Assembly: GCF_026000375.1 (NCBI RefSeq)
Contig: NZ_AP026708.1
Coordinates: forward strand, 250,501-314,500
Reading direction: 5' to 3'
Source: Pseudodesulfovibrio portus
Lineage (GTDB): Bacteria > Desulfobacterota > Desulfovibrionia > Desulfovibrionales > Desulfovibrionaceae
Length of the DNA stretch: 64,000 nt
Shown: in pieces, positions 15,651 through 24,271 of the stretch
Layout: the number at the start of each line of letters is the position of its first letter
Numbering within the stretch: the stretch's first letter is position 1
Made by a program: the position numbers and the translations under genes
The notes under the pieces: generated by a model
Seen by the model: only the letters and a program-made list of their open reading frames with translations
What the model was told of the DNA's origin: nothing
Databases searched by the model: none

Positions 15651-16301
15651 ATGTCGCAATCCGATACAATCCTGGCCATGTATGAGGCCATGCATTCGTC
15701 CCTGGGGCCCAGTCACTGGTGGCCGGGCGAAACGCCCTTTGAGATCGCCGTCGGGGCAATCCTGACCCAGAACACCAACTGGCAGAACGTGAAAAAGGCC
15801 ATTGCCAACCTCAAGGCGCACGATCTCCTCGATGCGCGGGCCATGCACGACCTGCCCCTTACGGAGTTGGCCGAACTGATACGACCGGCCGGGTACTACA
15901 ACGTCAAGGCGCGCCGGATCGCCAATTTCCTGAATTTTCTCAAGGAGGAAGCCGATTACGACCTGAAATCCCTCAAGTCGGAACCGCTCTACGAACTTCG
16001 GCCCAAGGTTCTTGGCGTCAACGGCCTTGGCCCGGAGACGGCCGATTCCATCCTTTTGTACGCCCTCGATTTCCCGACTTTCGTGGTCGATGCCTACACC
16101 GCACGCCTCATGGATCGACACGGGCTGTCATATGAGGGCATAGACTACTATGAATTACAGGCCATTTTCATGGACGCATTGCCGGAAGATGTGGCACTGT
16201 ACAATGAATACCACGCCCTGATCGTCCGTGTCGGAAAAGACTGGTGCAAAAAAAAAGCGGGACTGTGCGACACATGTCCCCTGAAACCTTTTCTCGAGTA
16301 A
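15651..16301 (+). CDS. Endonuclease III-family DNA glycosylase, atypical (MagIII-like)
   Basis: A 216-residue HhH-GPD protein. The helix-hairpin-helix is at VLGVNGLGPETADSILLYAL (residues 120-139), and the catalytic aspartate is D147 in VVDAYTARL. Two canonical endonuclease III features are altered. The lysine of the lyase site (GVGRKTA) is replaced by E129. The C-terminal cluster motif has only C199-x6-C206-x2-C209, and the fourth cysteine position (215) is Leu, one residue before the end. This suggests a monofunctional base-excision glycosylase of the MagIII/3-methyladenine type, with a three-Cys, substituted or absent cluster. It follows prmA by 5 bases. Confidence 0.8.
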   Translation: MSQSDTILAMYEAMHSSLGPSHWWPGETPFEIAVGAILTQNTNWQNVKKAIANLKAHDLLDARAMHDLPLTELAELIRPAGYYNVKARRIANFLNFLKEEADYDLKSLKSEPLYELRPKVLGVNGLGPETADSILLYALDFPTFVVDAYTARLMDRHGLSYEGIDYYELQAIFMDALPEDVALYNEYHALIVRVGKDWCKKKAGLCDTCPLKPFLE

Positions 16302-16311
16302 CATCCTGTCC

Positions 16312-17418
16312 ATGCTTCGCCACCTTCTGCCCATAACACTGATTATCTGCCTGCTGGCAGGTACTGCCATGTCCCAGGACCAAAGCGAGGTCCTGAGCGA
16401 GACGTTGCAGCAGGAGCACCAACGGGCCGACGAGAATGAAGCCAAGGTCCGTGAACTGACCCGCAAGGCGGGTCAGATATCCACCCAATTGACGGACATT
16501 GAACACGACGTGGCGTTGTTGCAGCGCAAGATTCGCAAACAGGAAGCCGCCCTCAACGAAATCAAGGAACACGAGAAAAAGGCCCGGCAGGATCATTTCG
16601 CCCTGGAAGAGGAAAAACAGCGCATCACATTGGAACTCTCCGGCCTCATGAAGACATTGTGGCCCGTGCATCTGCAAAACGTCCGGTCGAGGTTCGAAGG
16701 CGTTGACAGCTGGGACATGTTCGACCGCCGCTTCAACTGGCTGGCCGGAATCTACGACGCCACCAGCCGAAAGCTGACCGAGGCAAAGGCGAACTCCGAG
16801 GAGATCGCCGCCAACCTGGAACATCAGCGCACCCTGGCCATCGAGGCCGAGCAGCAATTGGCCCAGGTCAACAAAAGCAAGGACCGGCTGCTGAACAACA
16901 AGTATGCCCTGCGAAAGAATCTCAAGCAGATCAGAAAAAAACGGCAGGATGCGGAAAGCGAACTGACCGACATCCTGGCCGCCATCGAGGACCTCAAATA
17001 CCAGCTGCAGTCACAGAAGACCAAACGCTTCTCGCTGTACAAGCGAACCCTGCCCTGGCCCGTACAGGGACGCCTCGTGTCCGGCTTCAATCCCAAGGCC
17101 ACCCCGCCCGTGCGCGGGCTGATCATCAGCGCCGCCGAAGGGGCCCAGGTCCAGTCGGTCTTCTGGGGCAAGATTGTGCACAACGACACATTGCGCGGGT
17201 TCGGTCATGTGGTCATCGTCTACCACGGGTATGATTACTATAGTCTTTACGCCTATTTGTCCGACACCTTTGTGCGCAATGGTCAGGAAGTCGAAAAAGA
17301 CGAACCCCTGGGGGTGGCCGGCTATTGCCCCAAGGCGGACGGTCCGGGGCTGTATTTTGAATTGCGTTTTCACCAAAAACCAATTAACCCAAAAACTTGG
17401 CTAACAGCTTCCAAATGA
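16312..17418 (+). CDS. EnvC-like murein hydrolase activator (coiled coil plus degenerate LytM)
   Basis: A 368-residue exported protein. The signal peptide spans residues 1-22 (HLLPITLIICLLAGTAMS). A long coiled coil (about 25-235, rich in E, Q, K, L) is followed by a C-terminal M23/LytM-like domain (about 255-360). The zinc ligands of active M23 peptidases are missing: the HxGxD region reads TPPVRGLIISA and the HxH motif reads LYFELRF. That is the hallmark of EnvC/NlpD-type activators of amidases. It stands ahead of a C-terminal protease and a divergent deacetylase, a common envelope gene order. Confidence 0.85.
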   Translation: MLRHLLPITLIICLLAGTAMSQDQSEVLSETLQQEHQRADENEAKVRELTRKAGQISTQLTDIEHDVALLQRKIRKQEAALNEIKEHEKKARQDHFALEEEKQRITLELSGLMKTLWPVHLQNVRSRFEGVDSWDMFDRRFNWLAGIYDATSRKLTEAKANSEEIAANLEHQRTLAIEAEQQLAQVNKSKDRLLNNKYALRKNLKQIRKKRQDAESELTDILAAIEDLKYQLQSQKTKRFSLYKRTLPWPVQGRLVSGFNPKATPPVRGLIISAAEGAQVQSVFWGKIVHNDTLRGFGHVVIVYHGYDYYSLYAYLSDTFVRNGQEVEKDEPLGVAGYCPKADGPGLYFELRFHQKPINPKTWLTASK

Positions 17419-17467
17419 TGTACTGTTGCCGCAATAACAAGAAGACTCCGATACTCGGGAGGAATGC

Positions 17468-18754
17468 ATGCGTGTATCGCTTTGGATAGTTACCTTTCTT
17501 CTGCTTTTTACCCTGACCGTCGCCCCCGTTCCCTCCATGGCCGGGCGCGAGGACCACTTCGAGGCGCTCAAGCGTTTTTCGCAGATTCTGGACATGGTCG
17601 AAGGGCATTACGTGGAGCCTGTTTCCAAGAAGGAACTCATCGACAATTCCATCAAGGGAATGCTCGAAGAACTCGATCCCCACTCCACCTATCTCTCTCC
17701 CGAGGACTTCAAGGAGATGCAGACCGAGACCGAAGGCCGTTTCAGCGGTATCGGCATTGAAATATCCCAGGACCAGGGACGCATCCTGGTCGTGTCCCCC
17801 ATCGAGGACACCCCCGCCTACAAGGCCGGTCTGCTGGCCGGTGACCTGATTCTGGAAATCGACGGCGAATCCACCCAGGAAATGACGCTCATGGACGCCG
17901 TGAAACGCATCCGCGGCGAGAAAGGCACCACGGTCAACCTGTTGATCCTGCACAAGGACTCCAACAAGCCCGAGGAAGTGGCCATCGTTCGAGGCACCAT
18001 CCCCGTCGTCAACGTCAAGACCCAGTCCCTGGAGGACGGTTACCTCTACCTGCGGCTGACCAAATTCCAGGAATCCTCCACCCGCAATCTTCGCGACTCC
18101 ATCGCCGAGTATCAGAAGGAACACAAGCTCAAGGGCATCGTCTTCGACCTGCGCAACAACCCCGGCGGACTGCTCGGCCAGGCCGTGTCCGTGGCCGATA
18201 CCTTCATCGAGAAGGGAACCATCGTCTACATTCAGGGCAAGGACGAATCCAGCCGAAAGGATTTCTTCGCCACCAAGAACGACAATGAGGTCACCGTGCC
18301 CATGGTTACCCTGATCAATGCCGGGTCCGCTTCGGCCTCGGAAATCGTAGCCGGTGCCCTGCAGGATCACAACCGCTCCCTGCTCGTGGGCGAGCGTTCC
18401 TTCGGCAAGGGCTCGGTCCAGACCATCATTCCGCTGTCCGACGGCTCGGGCATCAAGCTGACCACCGCCCTCTACTACACCCCCAGCGGCCGCTCCATCC
18501 AGGCCCAGGGGATCGAACCCGACCTGCGGATTCCCTTTGTCGCCGCCGACAAGGACGACGACGCTTCCATGCGCAAACGCTTCACGGTTCGTGAAAAGGA
18601 TTTGAGCGGCCATCTGGAAAACGGTCAGAAAGCCAAGAAGGACAAGAAGGACAAGGACGCCGAGAAAGCCAAGGAAATGCTCTCCCGCGACAACCAGGTC
18701 CGCATGGCCCTCGAACTGGTCAAGAGTCTGCCGAGGCTCCGGGAAATCAAGTAA
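17468..18754 (+). CDS. ctpA: S41 family C-terminal processing peptidase
   Basis: A 428-residue periplasmic Ser/Lys protease of the Prc/CtpA family. Signal peptide at residues 1-25 (ends VPSMA); N-terminal cap; PDZ domain about 88-165 with the carboxylate loop GIGIEI; protease core about 190-345 with Ser289 in NAGSASASE and Lys314 in SFGKGSVQ, 25 residues apart as in Prc. The C-terminal tail is lysine-rich. ATG 17468 follows GGGAGG. It lies 49 bases after the EnvC-like gene and 20 before the deacetylase gene; the three probably form an envelope and septum maintenance operon. Confidence 0.93.
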   Translation: MRVSLWIVTFLLLFTLTVAPVPSMAGREDHFEALKRFSQILDMVEGHYVEPVSKKELIDNSIKGMLEELDPHSTYLSPEDFKEMQTETEGRFSGIGIEISQDQGRILVVSPIEDTPAYKAGLLAGDLILEIDGESTQEMTLMDAVKRIRGEKGTTVNLLILHKDSNKPEEVAIVRGTIPVVNVKTQSLEDGYLYLRLTKFQESSTRNLRDSIAEYQKEHKLKGIVFDLRNNPGGLLGQAVSVADTFIEKGTIVYIQGKDESSRKDFFATKNDNEVTVPMVTLINAGSASASEIVAGALQDHNRSLLVGERSFGKGSVQTIIPLSDGSGIKLTTALYYTPSGRSIQAQGIEPDLRIPFVAADKDDDASMRKRFTVREKDLSGHLENGQKAKKDKKDKDAEKAKEMLSRDNQVRMALELVKSLPRLREIK

Positions 18755-18774
18755 CATCCGGGAAGACCGTTTAG

Positions 18775-20007
18775 ATGGACGATCGTTCTTCCGACCAAAA
18801 GAAGAAAAGGACCGGGCTCGATACTCTTTTTGAGAGGTTGTATCGGCCCGGTCCTCTCATTGCGATCTTTGTCGTGGCCTTTGTCGCCCTGGCATCTCTC
18901 GGTGTTTCCCTGCTCCTCGAGGACACGCCGCCGCCCGCAGTCATCCAGGCGGAACCGACTGCTGAGCCCGACCCCGTTCCTGCCAAGGAATACGAAGAGA
19001 CCACCTCCGAAATGGAGGACTTCGTCAAACAGGCGGACCTGGCCATCATCGAAACCCTTCGCGACCTTGCCCTGCCCATGGCCGATCTCGACCTGGTGGA
19101 TGTGGAGCTGCGCCGTCATGATGACCGCGACTACCACTATCAGGTCCTGCAGTTTCCCAAGGTGGACGATCGAAACCACTTTCTCGTCACACTCAGGAAG
19201 CGCCTCTTCCAGCGGTTGCCCGACGCCGTCCTCCTCGACAACGGGGACAACGAGGCCATGGTCAGGATCAACGATCTGCCCACCCACCGCCTCCTGCTGG
19301 AATCCAAGCCTCGCATCATGGCCCGGCCCGAGGCCAAGGGCCCCAAACTGGCCATCGTCATCGACGACGTAGGTGAAAACCAACACCTGCTCAAGGGGTT
19401 GGTGGCCCTTGACCTGCCGTTGACTTTCGCGGTCTGGCCCAACGCCAGTTTCACCCGTGAGGCCGTGGAGTTGATCAGCCATAAACGGCGCGATATTCTT
19501 GTCCATTTTCCCATGGAGCCAAAAGGCTATCCAAAGGTCAATCCAGGTGACGACGCCCTGTTCGTCAACATGAACGACGCCGAACTTGTGGACCGAATCA
19601 ACGCCAATCTGAAACAGATCCCCGAAGCCATCGGCGTCAACAATCACATGGGGTCCCTGTTCACGGCCTTTGAACCCGGCATGACCCTGGCTCTCGGTGA
19701 ATTCAAACGCCACGGACTTTTTTTCCTGGATTCCATGACTTCCGGCAGCAGCGTGGGCAAAAAAGTCGCCAAAGCGACGGCCATCCCCTTCTACAAGCGG
19801 GACACTTTCCTTGATAATGTCAAGGACGTGAGTGCAATAGTACACCAGCTCAACAAGGCGGAGAGAGTCGCCAGACGCTCCGGGACCGCCATCGCCATAG
19901 GTCATCCATACAAAGAGACCCTGGCTGCGTTGCGTTCCTGGCAGGAGACCAGAGACCGGTCCGTCACCGTCATTCCACTTTCCCAGCTTTCTCCGGAACG
20001 CTACTAA
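18775..20007 (+). CDS. Divergent polysaccharide deacetylase (YibQ-type)
   Basis: A 410-residue protein with a short cytoplasmic N terminus, one TM anchor (about residues 24-46), a proline/glutamate-rich linker, a small alpha/beta region (about 80-185), and a C-terminal DUF610/YibQ-type NodB-like domain beginning LAIVIDDVGEN (about 198-208). It keeps FAVWPNASF, HFPMEP and NNHMGSLFT, which mark this divergent family. It is encoded immediately after the EnvC-like and Ctp genes, the position usual for this family. The enzymatic substrate in the envelope is unproven. Confidence 0.87.
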   Translation: MDDRSSDQKKKRTGLDTLFERLYRPGPLIAIFVVAFVALASLGVSLLLEDTPPPAVIQAEPTAEPDPVPAKEYEETTSEMEDFVKQADLAIIETLRDLALPMADLDLVDVELRRHDDRDYHYQVLQFPKVDDRNHFLVTLRKRLFQRLPDAVLLDNGDNEAMVRINDLPTHRLLLESKPRIMARPEAKGPKLAIVIDDVGENQHLLKGLVALDLPLTFAVWPNASFTREAVELISHKRRDILVHFPMEPKGYPKVNPGDDALFVNMNDAELVDRINANLKQIPEAIGVNNHMGSLFTAFEPGMTLALGEFKRHGLFFLDSMTSGSSVGKKVAKATAIPFYKRDTFLDNVKDVSAIVHQLNKAERVARRSGTAIAIGHPYKETLAALRSWQETRDRSVTVIPLSQLSPERY

Positions 20008-20191
20008 TTTTGTTTTAACAAATCATAATGATTGAATTATTTTTGTGCCGCATTTTTAGTCTAGAAAAATTCTAATCTTTTTCCAGATAAATCCGGTCGA
20101 AATCCCGTTCCCGCATTGCCTCTCGCCCGATGTGACTGTACAAGGGAATTAAGGGAAAAGTGAAAAGTGCCGATACGAAAGCAGGATGGAC

Positions 20192-20207
20192 CGGCCCGGT
20201 TTTTGCT
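20192..20207 (+). promoter_or_regulatory. Sigma-54-type promoter upstream of fliM
   Basis: CGGCCCGGTTTTTGCT fits the -24/-12 consensus TGGCACGRNNNTTGCW at all but two defined positions. GG (20193-20194) and GC (20205-20206) are at the required 10-base spacing. Transcription would start near 20218, about 73 bases before the fliM ATG. Flagellar genes are often RpoN-dependent, and rpoN itself lies at 54093-55502. No upstream activator site was identified. Confidence 0.5.
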
Positions 20208-20231
20208 ACTGATTACACGATGTTCAAAAAT

Positions 20232-20270
20232 CCGGCATAAGCCGGTTCAAGTCCGGCCGAACACCGGCCG
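20232..20270 (+). other. Alternating hairpins in the fliM 5' untranslated region
   Basis: CCGGC (20232-20236), GCCGG (20241-20245), CCGGC (20253-20257) and CGGCCG (20265-20270) can pair as neighbours in mutually exclusive ways. An outer TGTTC/GAACA stem (20221-20225 / 20259-20263) is also possible. The middle hairpin GCCGG-TTCAAGT-CCGGC copies a tRNA T-arm, but no full tRNA fits. It ends about 20 bases before the fliM start, so an effect on translation is conceivable. Confidence 0.35.
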
Positions 20271-20290
20271 TAAAATGAGGCTGTTCCCAG

Positions 20291-21268
20291 ATGAGCAAAA
20301 TCCTCGAACAAGATGAAGTTGATGCCCTGCTCCGCGGGCTTTCCGGAGGGGACGTCGAGACGGAGACCGAGATACCGGAGGACGATACCGGGGTGGTCTC
20401 GTTTGACCTGGCCAATCAGGACAGGATCATTCGTGGCCGCATGCCCGTTCTCGAAATCGTCAACGACCGGTTCTCACGGTTGTGCACCAATGCGCTGGCC
20501 AACACCATGCGCAAGCGGGTGGACATCAACCCCATCTCCATCGACATGTCCAAGTTCGGCGACTTCATGCGTTCCCTGCCCGTGCCCACATCCATCTCGA
20601 TCTTCAAGATGGACCCCCTGCGCGGCAACGCCCTGCTGGTCGTCGACTCCCGACTGGTCTTCGCCCTGGTCGAAAATTTCTTCGGCGGCGCCGGCTCCCA
20701 GCCCAAGGTCGAGGGTCGCGACTTCACGCCCATCGAGCAGGCCATCGTCGAGCGCGTGGTCAAGATCGCCCTGGCCAACATGGAGGAATCCTGGAAGCCG
20801 GTGCACGAGGTCCACGTGGAGATGGTGCGCACCGAGGTCAACCCCCAGTTTGCGGCCATCGTGCCCCCGTCCGACGTGGTCATCGTGGTCACGTTCGAAG
20901 TGGAACTGGAAAATGCCATCGGTTCGCTCATCTGCTGCCTGCCCTACGCCACCATGGAACCCATCCGCTCCAAGCTGCACGCCTCCTTCCAGTCCGAGCG
21001 TCTGGAAGTGGACCATGTCTGGATCAATCGTTTCAAGGAACGGCTCATGGAGACCCCCGTGGAGATGGTAGTGCGGCTGGGCAAGACCGCCATCAGCGGA
21101 CGCCAGCTCCTCTACCTCCAGGAAGGCGACATCATCCTGCTGGACACGGACGAGGACGAACTACTCGAAGCCGAAGTGGAAGGCGTGCGCAAGTTCCAGG
21201 GGCTGCCGGGCCGGGTCAAAGGCAACAAGTCCTTCAAGGTGATCAAGGAAGAGGAAATCCGCTACTGA
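20291..21268 (+). CDS. fliM: Flagellar motor switch protein FliM
   Basis: A 325-residue C-ring protein. The N-terminal CheY-P-binding peptide is ILEQDEVDALLRGL (residues 4-17, the LSQxEIDALL motif). The middle CheC-like domain (about 45-230) includes NPQFAAIVPPSDVVIVVTFEV. The C-terminal SpoA domain (about 245-320, VVRLGKTAISGRQLLYLQEGDIILLD) contacts FliN. No other flagellar gene is adjacent, so this is an isolated switch gene with its own sigma-54-like promoter and terminator. It may be one of several fliM copies in the genome. Confidence 0.93.
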   Translation: MSKILEQDEVDALLRGLSGGDVETETEIPEDDTGVVSFDLANQDRIIRGRMPVLEIVNDRFSRLCTNALANTMRKRVDINPISIDMSKFGDFMRSLPVPTSISIFKMDPLRGNALLVVDSRLVFALVENFFGGAGSQPKVEGRDFTPIEQAIVERVVKIALANMEESWKPVHEVHVEMVRTEVNPQFAAIVPPSDVVIVVTFEVELENAIGSLICCLPYATMEPIRSKLHASFQSERLEVDHVWINRFKERLMETPVEMVVRLGKTAISGRQLLYLQEGDIILLDTDEDELLEAEVEGVRKFQGLPGRVKGNKSFKVIKEEEIRY

Positions 21269-21292
21269 TCCTCTTCAATCGAAAACATCTCA

Positions 21293-21319
21293 GGGCCGCG
21301 TCAAGCGGCCCTTTTTTTG
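21293..21319 (+). terminator. Terminator of fliM
   Basis: GGGCCGC (21293-21299), loop GTCAA, GCGGCCC (21305-21311), then seven T. Confidence 0.92.
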
Positions 21320-21359
21320 CCAGTGAACAAGTCGAAACACCTTGACTTTGAACCCGCCA

Positions 21360-21377
21360 GTTGGGAATGTTCCCAAC
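21360..21377. promoter_or_regulatory. Palindrome upstream of the ABC transporter operon
   Basis: GTTGGGAA-TG-TTCCCAAC is a perfect 8-base inverted repeat, 31 bases before the binding-protein start. A TTGACT hexamer at 21342-21347 places the palindrome where a -10 region would fall, so it is a plausible repressor site for the transporter. Confidence 0.45.
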
Positions 21378-21408
21378 ATCTACAGAACTTTGAGGAGGAG
21401 CCAATCCC

Positions 21409-22356
21409 ATGAAAAAAATCCTTGTGACCGTGGCCGCAATATTACTGCTTGCCACCACAGCCTTTGCCAAAAGCTACACCATTTCCGTGACCCAGATCGT
21501 CGAACACCCGGCTCTGGACGCCATGCGCAACGGCGTGGCCGACAGGCTCAAGGAAAAAGGGCTGGACGTGACCTACAACGTCCACATCGCCCAGGGCAAC
21601 ATGGCCACCAACACCCAGATCATCAGCCAGATCATGGGCGAGCAGCCCGACCTGGTTCTGGCCATCGCCACTCCCGGCGCGCAGGCCGCCGCCCAGAAGA
21701 TCAAGGATCGACCCATCGTTTTCACCGGCGTCACCGATCCCGTCTCCGCCGGTCTGGTCAAGGATCTTTCGAACACGAACGGCACCAACATCACCGGCAT
21801 GTCCGACTTCAGCCCCATGGACAAGCATGTGGCCCTGATCAAGGAGATCGTGCCGAACGTGAAGACCATCGGCATCATCTACAACTCCGGCGAGCCCAAC
21901 TCCGTGCCCAACCTCAAGGCCCTGAAGGAAGAAGCCGCCAAGGTCGGCATCAGCGTCGAGGAAGCGACCATCGCCAACTCCAGCGGCGTGTACCAGGCGG
22001 CCAAATCCCTGGTGGGCCGTTGCGACGTAATCTATGTCGGCACCGACAACACCGTGGTTTCGGCCATTGAGTCCGCGGTCAAGGTCTGCACCGACAACAA
22101 GCTGCCGCTGATCGTCGGCGATGTGGACTCCGTTGCCCGCGGCGCCATCGCCGCCGTGGCCGTGGACTACTACAAGATGGGCCTGCAGACCGGCGACATG
22201 ATCGCCCGCATCCTGGTGGACGGCTCCGACGCTGGGTCCATGCCCGTCGAGTTCCTCAATGACCTCAACCTGCACGTGAACAAAAAGGCCGCAACGGCCA
22301 TGGGCGTGACCCTGCCCGCAGCCACCATCGAGCGTGCCGCCAAGGTCATCGAGTAA
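21409..22356 (+). CDS. ABC transporter periplasmic substrate-binding protein (ABC_sub_bind/TrpX-like)
   Basis: A 315-residue exported protein. Signal peptide at residues 1-20 (AAILLLATTAFA). The mature part shows the two-lobe periplasmic-binding fold of the DUF534/ABC_sub_bind family: QIVEHPALDAMRNGVADRL at the N lobe, LVLAIATPGAQAA, then VFTGVTDPVSAGLV and YVGTDNTVVSAIES. It belongs to the same family as TrpX-type binding proteins, but the ligand is not determinable here. GGAGGAG precedes ATG 21409. The permease and ATPase follow downstream past a hairpin. Confidence 0.88.
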   Translation: MKKILVTVAAILLLATTAFAKSYTISVTQIVEHPALDAMRNGVADRLKEKGLDVTYNVHIAQGNMATNTQIISQIMGEQPDLVLAIATPGAQAAAQKIKDRPIVFTGVTDPVSAGLVKDLSNTNGTNITGMSDFSPMDKHVALIKEIVPNVKTIGIIYNSGEPNSVPNLKALKEEAAKVGISVEEATIANSSGVYQAAKSLVGRCDVIYVGTDNTVVSAIESAVKVCTDNKLPLIVGDVDSVARGAIAAVAVDYYKMGLQTGDMIARILVDGSDAGSMPVEFLNDLNLHVNKKAATAMGVTLPAATIERAAKVIE

Positions 22357-22394
22357 TCGAATCGGCATTTGCCAACCGGCCATATAAAGGCTAC

Positions 22395-22424
22395 AAGGCG
22401 CGTTGCTTACAACGCGCCTTTTTC
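22395..22424 (+). terminator. Hairpin between binding-protein and permease genes
   Basis: AAGGCGCGTTG (22395-22405) and CAACGCGCCTT (22410-22420) form an 11-pair stem, followed by TTTCC. As an intrinsic terminator with partial read-through, it would give excess binding protein over membrane components, a common ABC operon device. Confidence 0.8.
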
Positions 22425-22480
22425 CTTGTGTTCAAAGGCCAGGCACTTTGGCCACGGTTTTTCCGAAAACAGGAATTAAT

Positions 22481-23383
22481 ATGACTCTTTATGCATTTTT
22501 CGGAGCATTGGAACAGGGCTTCGCCTACGGCCTCATGGTCATCGGCGTGTACCTGACCTTCCGGATACTGGATTTCCCGGACCTGACCGTGGACGGCAGT
22601 CTGCCGCTGGGGGCGTCCGTGTCCGCCGTGGCTATCACCTCCGGATATTCCCCGCTGATCTCCATCTTCATGGCCACCGGGGCGGGATTCCTGGCGGGCG
22701 TGACCACCGGCATCCTGAACACGAAATTCAAGATTCTCCACCTGCTGGCGTCCATCCTGACCATGATCGCCCTCTACTCCATCAACCTGCGCATCATGGG
22801 ACGGCCCAACATGTCCCTGCTCGGTCAGGAAACCGTGGTCGACCGGTTTCGCGAAATGACCGGCCTGCTGCCGCAGCACTCGACCCCGGTACTGTTCGCC
22901 ATCGTCTGCCTAGTGATAGTGGCCGTCCTCATCTGGTTCATGCATACGGAACAGGGACTGGCCTTCCTCGCAACGGGCGACAACATGCAGATGATCACCA
23001 GCCAGGGCGTGAACACCGACACGGTCATCATCTTCGGCGTGGGCCTGTCCAACGCATTGGTGGCCGCATCCGGCGCACTGGTCGCCCAGAATCAGGGAGC
23101 CGCCGACGTCAACATGGGCGTGGGCACCATCATCGCCGGTCTGGCCTCGGTCATCATCGGCGAGACCGTGTTCGGCGACAAGACCATTTCCCGCGCGCTC
23201 ATCGCGGCCCTGCTCGGCTCGGTTCTCTACCGCATCGCCATCGCCCTGGCGCTCGGCATGAAGCTCGGCTCGTTCTCCATCACCCCGAGCGACCTGAACC
23301 TGATCACTGCCCTCCTGGTGGTCGTGGCCCTGGTCATGCCCAAAATGAAACGCAAGTTCCTCGCCGCAAGGGGGGCCAAATGA
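22481..23383 (+). CDS. ABC transporter permease (partner of the TrpX-like binding protein)
   Basis: A 300-residue membrane protein with about 8-9 TM helices, of the BPD_transp_2 type (branched-chain/ribose-like fold). Features include GLMVIGVYLTFRILDFPDLTVDGSLPLGA near the N terminus and NMGVGTIIAGLASVIIGETVFG (about 215-236), the cytoplasmic coupling region. ATG 22481 follows AGGAAT; longer in-frame starts overlap the hairpin upstream. The stop overlaps the ATPase start (ATGA), showing translational coupling. Confidence 0.88.
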   Translation: MTLYAFFGALEQGFAYGLMVIGVYLTFRILDFPDLTVDGSLPLGASVSAVAITSGYSPLISIFMATGAGFLAGVTTGILNTKFKILHLLASILTMIALYSINLRIMGRPNMSLLGQETVVDRFREMTGLLPQHSTPVLFAIVCLVIVAVLIWFMHTEQGLAFLATGDNMQMITSQGVNTDTVIIFGVGLSNALVAASGALVAQNQGAADVNMGVGTIIAGLASVIIGETVFGDKTISRALIAALLGSVLYRIAIALALGMKLGSFSITPSDLNLITALLVVVALVMPKMKRKFLAARGAK

Positions 23384-24174
23384 TTTCCGTTACCAACATG
23401 ATCAAAGCCTTCAACAAGGGCGACGTCAATGAAGTGACCGCCCTGAACGGCGTGGATCTGGAAGTCAACGACGGCGACTTCATCACCATCATCGGCTCCA
23501 ACGGCGCAGGTAAATCGACTTTTCTCAACGCCCTGGCCGGAATGTTCTTCATCGACGCCGGGAAAATCGTTCTGGACGGCACGGATATCACGCGCTGGCC
23601 CGAACACAAGCGCGCCGGGCTCATCGGTCGGGTCTTCCAGGACCCGCTGCTGGGCACCTGTGCCGGAGCAACCATCGAGCAGAACCTGGCCGTGGCCAGG
23701 AAACGCGGGCTGTCGCGTGGCCTGTCCAGAGGCGTCAAAGCCCGTGACAGGGAGTTCTTCCGCCAGAAGCTGTCCGTGCTCGGCCTGGGCCTGGAAGATC
23801 GGCTCAAGACGCATACCGGGCTTCTCTCCGGAGGTCAGCGTCAGGCTTTGACCATGCTCATGGCCACCCTGGTCCGGCCCAAGCTGCTGCTCCTGGACGA
23901 ACACACCGCCGCCCTGGACCCGAAGACCGGAGCCATGGTCCTGGACCTGACCGACGAGATCGTGGGGTCCGAGAACCTGACCACGCTCATGGTCACCCAC
24001 AACATGAACCAGGCCATTGCCATGGGCAACCGGCTGATCATGTTCCACCGGGGTCGCATCGTCCTCGACATCAGCGGCGACGAAAAAAAGAATCTCAAGG
24101 TCGAAGACCTGCTCCAGCGCTTCGCGGACCTGCGCGGCGGCGAGGGCGTCTCAGACCGCATGTTGTTGGCATAG
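23380..24174 (+). CDS. ABC transporter ATP-binding protein
   Basis: A 264-residue ATPase. Walker [10 protein letters not shown] (about residues 39-47), Q-loop VFQDPLLG, a signature [10 protein letters not shown] (about 149-158) and Walker [14 protein letters not shown] (about 169-181), with the switch histidine in VTHNMNQA. It is coupled by a 4-base overlap to the permease gene. Together with the binding protein at 21409-22356 it completes one importer of unknown substrate. Confidence 0.92.
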   Translation: MISVTNMIKAFNKGDVNEVTALNGVDLEVNDGDFITIIGSNGAGKSTFLNALAGMFFIDAGKIVLDGTDITRWPEHKRAGLIGRVFQDPLLGTCAGATIEQNLAVARKRGLSRGLSRGVKARDREFFRQKLSVLGLGLEDRLKTHTGLLSGGQRQALTMLMATLVRPKLLLLDEHTAALDPKTGAMVLDLTDEIVGSENLTTLMVTHNMNQAIAMGNRLIMFHRGRIVLDISGDEKKNLKVEDLLQRFADLRGGEGVSDRMLLA

Positions 24175-24190
24175 GCTGTCTGCACAGCCG

Positions 24191-24215
24191 AAGGTCGCTT
24201 GGGGGCGGCCTTTCA
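24191..24215 (+). terminator. Weak terminator after the ABC operon
   Basis: AAGGTCGC (24191-24198) / GCGGCCTT (24205-24212) pair with one G-T and end in TTT. Termination is probably incomplete. Confidence 0.4.
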
Positions 24216-24271
24216 AACAGTGGCAAAATTCTGCCGAAACGTATAAGTACTATGACAAACGGAGGCTTTCC

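Noticed and set aside
20221-20275. A tRNA-like T-arm (GCCGG-TTCAAGT-CCGGC) upstream of fliM
   Set aside because: Acceptor, D and anticodon arms cannot be placed. Only a 5-pair outer stem 43 bases apart is available, so it is not a tRNA gene.
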